DNA from: Chloroflexi bacterium UBA6019
Lineage (GTDB): Bacteria; Chloroflexota; Dormibacteria; Dormibacterales; Dormibacteraceae
DNA: 5,430 bases
Assembly: GCA_002427995.1 (NCBI GenBank)
Contig: DIZV01000017.1
Location: 1-5,430, forward strand
Reading direction: 5' to 3'
A program made the position numbers and the translations under genes. Below, in pieces: positions 4,433 to 5,430 of this stretch. Each line of letters begins with the position of its first letter. Position 1 is the stretch's first letter. Under the pieces are notes generated by a model. The model did no database searches. It was given only the letters and a program-made list of their open reading frames with translations, and was not told the DNA's origin.

Positions 4433-5430
4433 CAGCTCAGGGAGTACGGGAGCGGGAACCGACGCGCGAGGTCCAGCGTCCGCTCCCGGATCCGGTCGAG
4501 GTTGGCCCGGTCCTCCAGGCCCTCGATGAGGTCGGCCACGCAGTCGCCGATCTCACGCATCTCGTCGGGGCCCATCCCCCGGGTGGTGACGCTGGGAGTG
4601 CCCAGCCGGACCCCGCTGGGATTGAACTTGGACGCCTCGTCGAATGGGATCGAGTTGCGGTTGACGGTGATGCCGACGGTGTCGGCGATGTCCTGGACCT
4701 GGCGGCCCTTGAGTCCCTTCGGCCGCAGGTCGATGAGCATCAGGTGGTTGTCGGTCCCGCCGCTGACGAGCCGGAGGCCCCGTTCCTGGAGCCGCGCCGC
4801 AAGCACCTTGGCGTTGGCGACGACCTGCGCCGCGTACTCTCGAAAAGAAGGCTTGAGCGCCTCGCCGAAGCAGACCGCCTTGGCGGCGATGGCGTGCATC
4901 AGCGGACCGCCCTGGGTGCCGGGAAAGACCGCGCTGTCGATCGCCTTGGCGTGCTCCTCCCGGCACAGGATCATCCCGCCCCAGGCGCCGCGGAGCGTCT
5001 TCTGGGTGGTCGTCGTGACGATCGCGCTGTGCGGAACCGGGCTCGGGTAGGCGCCGCCGGCGGCGAGGCCGGCGAAGTGAGCCATATCGGTGACCATGGT
5101 GGCGCCGACGCTGTCGGCGATCTCGCGCATCCGCTTGAAGTCGATGACGCGGGGATAGGCGCTGTAGCCGACCATCAGCATCTTCGGGCGGACCTCCTCC
5201 GCCCGCTTCTGGACGACGTCGTAGTCGATCAGCTCGGTCTCGCGGTCGACGCCGTAGGAATGGATCTCGTAGAGCTTGCCGCTGAAGTTGGCCGGGCTGC
5301 CGTGGGTGAGGTGCCCGCCCTGGTCGAGGTCCATCCCCATCACCCGGTCGCCGGGCTGGCAGACGGCGAAATAGACGGCCAGGTTGGCCTGGCTTCCGGC
5401 GTGGGGCTGGACGTTGACGTGCTCGGCGCC
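4432..5430 (-). CDS. glyA: Serine hydroxymethyltransferase (5' end missing)
   Basis: PLP enzyme that interconverts serine and glycine with tetrahydrofolate, supplying one-carbon units. The visible 332 residues read open to the right edge; from the usual length of about 415, some 80 N-terminal residues lie outside. Motifs in order: HVNVQPHAGSQAN (4-16), GHLTHGSP, the PLP-nitrogen Asp in TDMAHFAGLAAGG (visible residues 114-126), the PLP lysine at visible residue 144 in TTTTQKTLRG, PGTQGGPLMH (170-179), TDNHLMLIDLRPKGLKG (226-242) and RLGTPSVTTRG (275-285). Two positions are odd. Gln143 replaces the almost invariant His before the lysine, and Ala-Trp (149-150) replaces the usual Pro-Arg in GPRGG. 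The C-terminus (LARRFPLPYSLS) looks complete. A GTG at 5341-5343 is internal, not the start. Identity as GlyA is secure. Confidence 0.96.
   Translation of the reverse strand, partial: GAEHVNVQPHAGSQANLAVYFAVCQPGDRVMGMDLDQGGHLTHGSPANFSGKLYEIHSYGVDRETELIDYDVVQKRAEEVRPKMLMVGYSAYPRVIDFKRMREIADSVGATMVTDMAHFAGLAAGGAYPSPVPHSAIVTTTTQKTLRGAWGGMILCREEHAKAIDSAVFPGTQGGPLMHAIAAKAVCFGEALKPSFREYAAQVVANAKVLAARLQERGLRLVSGGTDNHLMLIDLRPKGLKGRQVQDIADTVGITVNRNSIPFDEASKFNPSGVRLGTPSVTTRGMGPDEMREIGDCVADLIEGLEDRANLDRIRERTLDLARRFPLPYSLS

Noticed and set aside
3434..5050. Long plus-strand open frame (538 codons) antisense to the wecA-like gene and glyA
   Set aside because: Its product is a low-complexity, highly charged Glu/Asp/Gly/Arg sequence with no recognisable domain. 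It is the antisense shadow of GC-biased codons in two well-identified genes.
5341..5343. GTG as the start codon of glyA
   Set aside because: The frame stays open to the window edge, and the upstream codons encode conserved SHMT sequence (HVNVQPHAGSQAN), so the true start lies outside.

Overview
The window holds part of one co-oriented gene cluster, read entirely from the minus strand (right to left). It is the upstream portion of an F-type ATP synthase operon, preceded by two housekeeping genes. In transcription order: glyA (5' end cut off by the right edge), a WecA/MraY-family glycan-lipid phosphotransferase, atpZ, atpI, atpB (a), atpE (c), atpF (b), atpH (delta) and atpA (alpha, cut at the left edge just as the Walker A loop begins). 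The remaining subunit genes (gamma, beta, epsilon) would be expected beyond position 1. I see no mobile element, RNA gene, CRISPR array or defence gene.

The DNA is GC-rich with strong G/C third-position bias, which is why long open frames also appear antisense. The order glyA - wecA-like - atpI - atpB - atpE - atpF - atpH - atpA resembles the arrangement I recall from Actinomycetota. The c subunit is strikingly like the mycobacterial one (IGDGLAGNA, ARQPEAQ and VEG-MYFINLA segments). However, b and delta are separate genes rather than the mycobacterial b-delta fusion, and a separate atpZ is present. The organism is probably a high-GC terrabacterial lineage (Actinomycetota, or a Chloroflexota/Dormibacterota relative). 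The window alone cannot decide.

Packing is very tight. glyA/wecA share 1 base (TGATG), wecA/atpZ overlap by 8, and atpZ/atpI, atpI/atpB and atpB/atpE each overlap by 4 (ATGA). atpE/atpF are 3 bases apart. The only real gaps are 66 bases between atpF and atpH and 22 bases between atpH and atpA. The 66-base gap carries a near-perfect 12-bp hairpin that ends two bases before the atpH Shine-Dalgarno. Both genes after a gap start with TTG. There is no non-coding stretch over 300 bases and no convincing internal promoter.

Together the Fo genes (a, c, b) build the membrane proton path and stator, delta and alpha begin the F1 part, and AtpI/AtpZ are small membrane accessory proteins linked to c-ring assembly and Mg2+/Ca2+ handling. 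GlyA supplies one-carbon units and glycine. The WecA-like enzyme starts synthesis of a lipid-linked cell-envelope glycan. I found no new biological system. The points worth a second look are residue-level oddities (Gln for His beside the PLP lysine of GlyA; Met at the bedaquiline-contact position of AtpE; Leu at the E. coli Glu219 position of AtpB) and the atpF-atpH hairpin.
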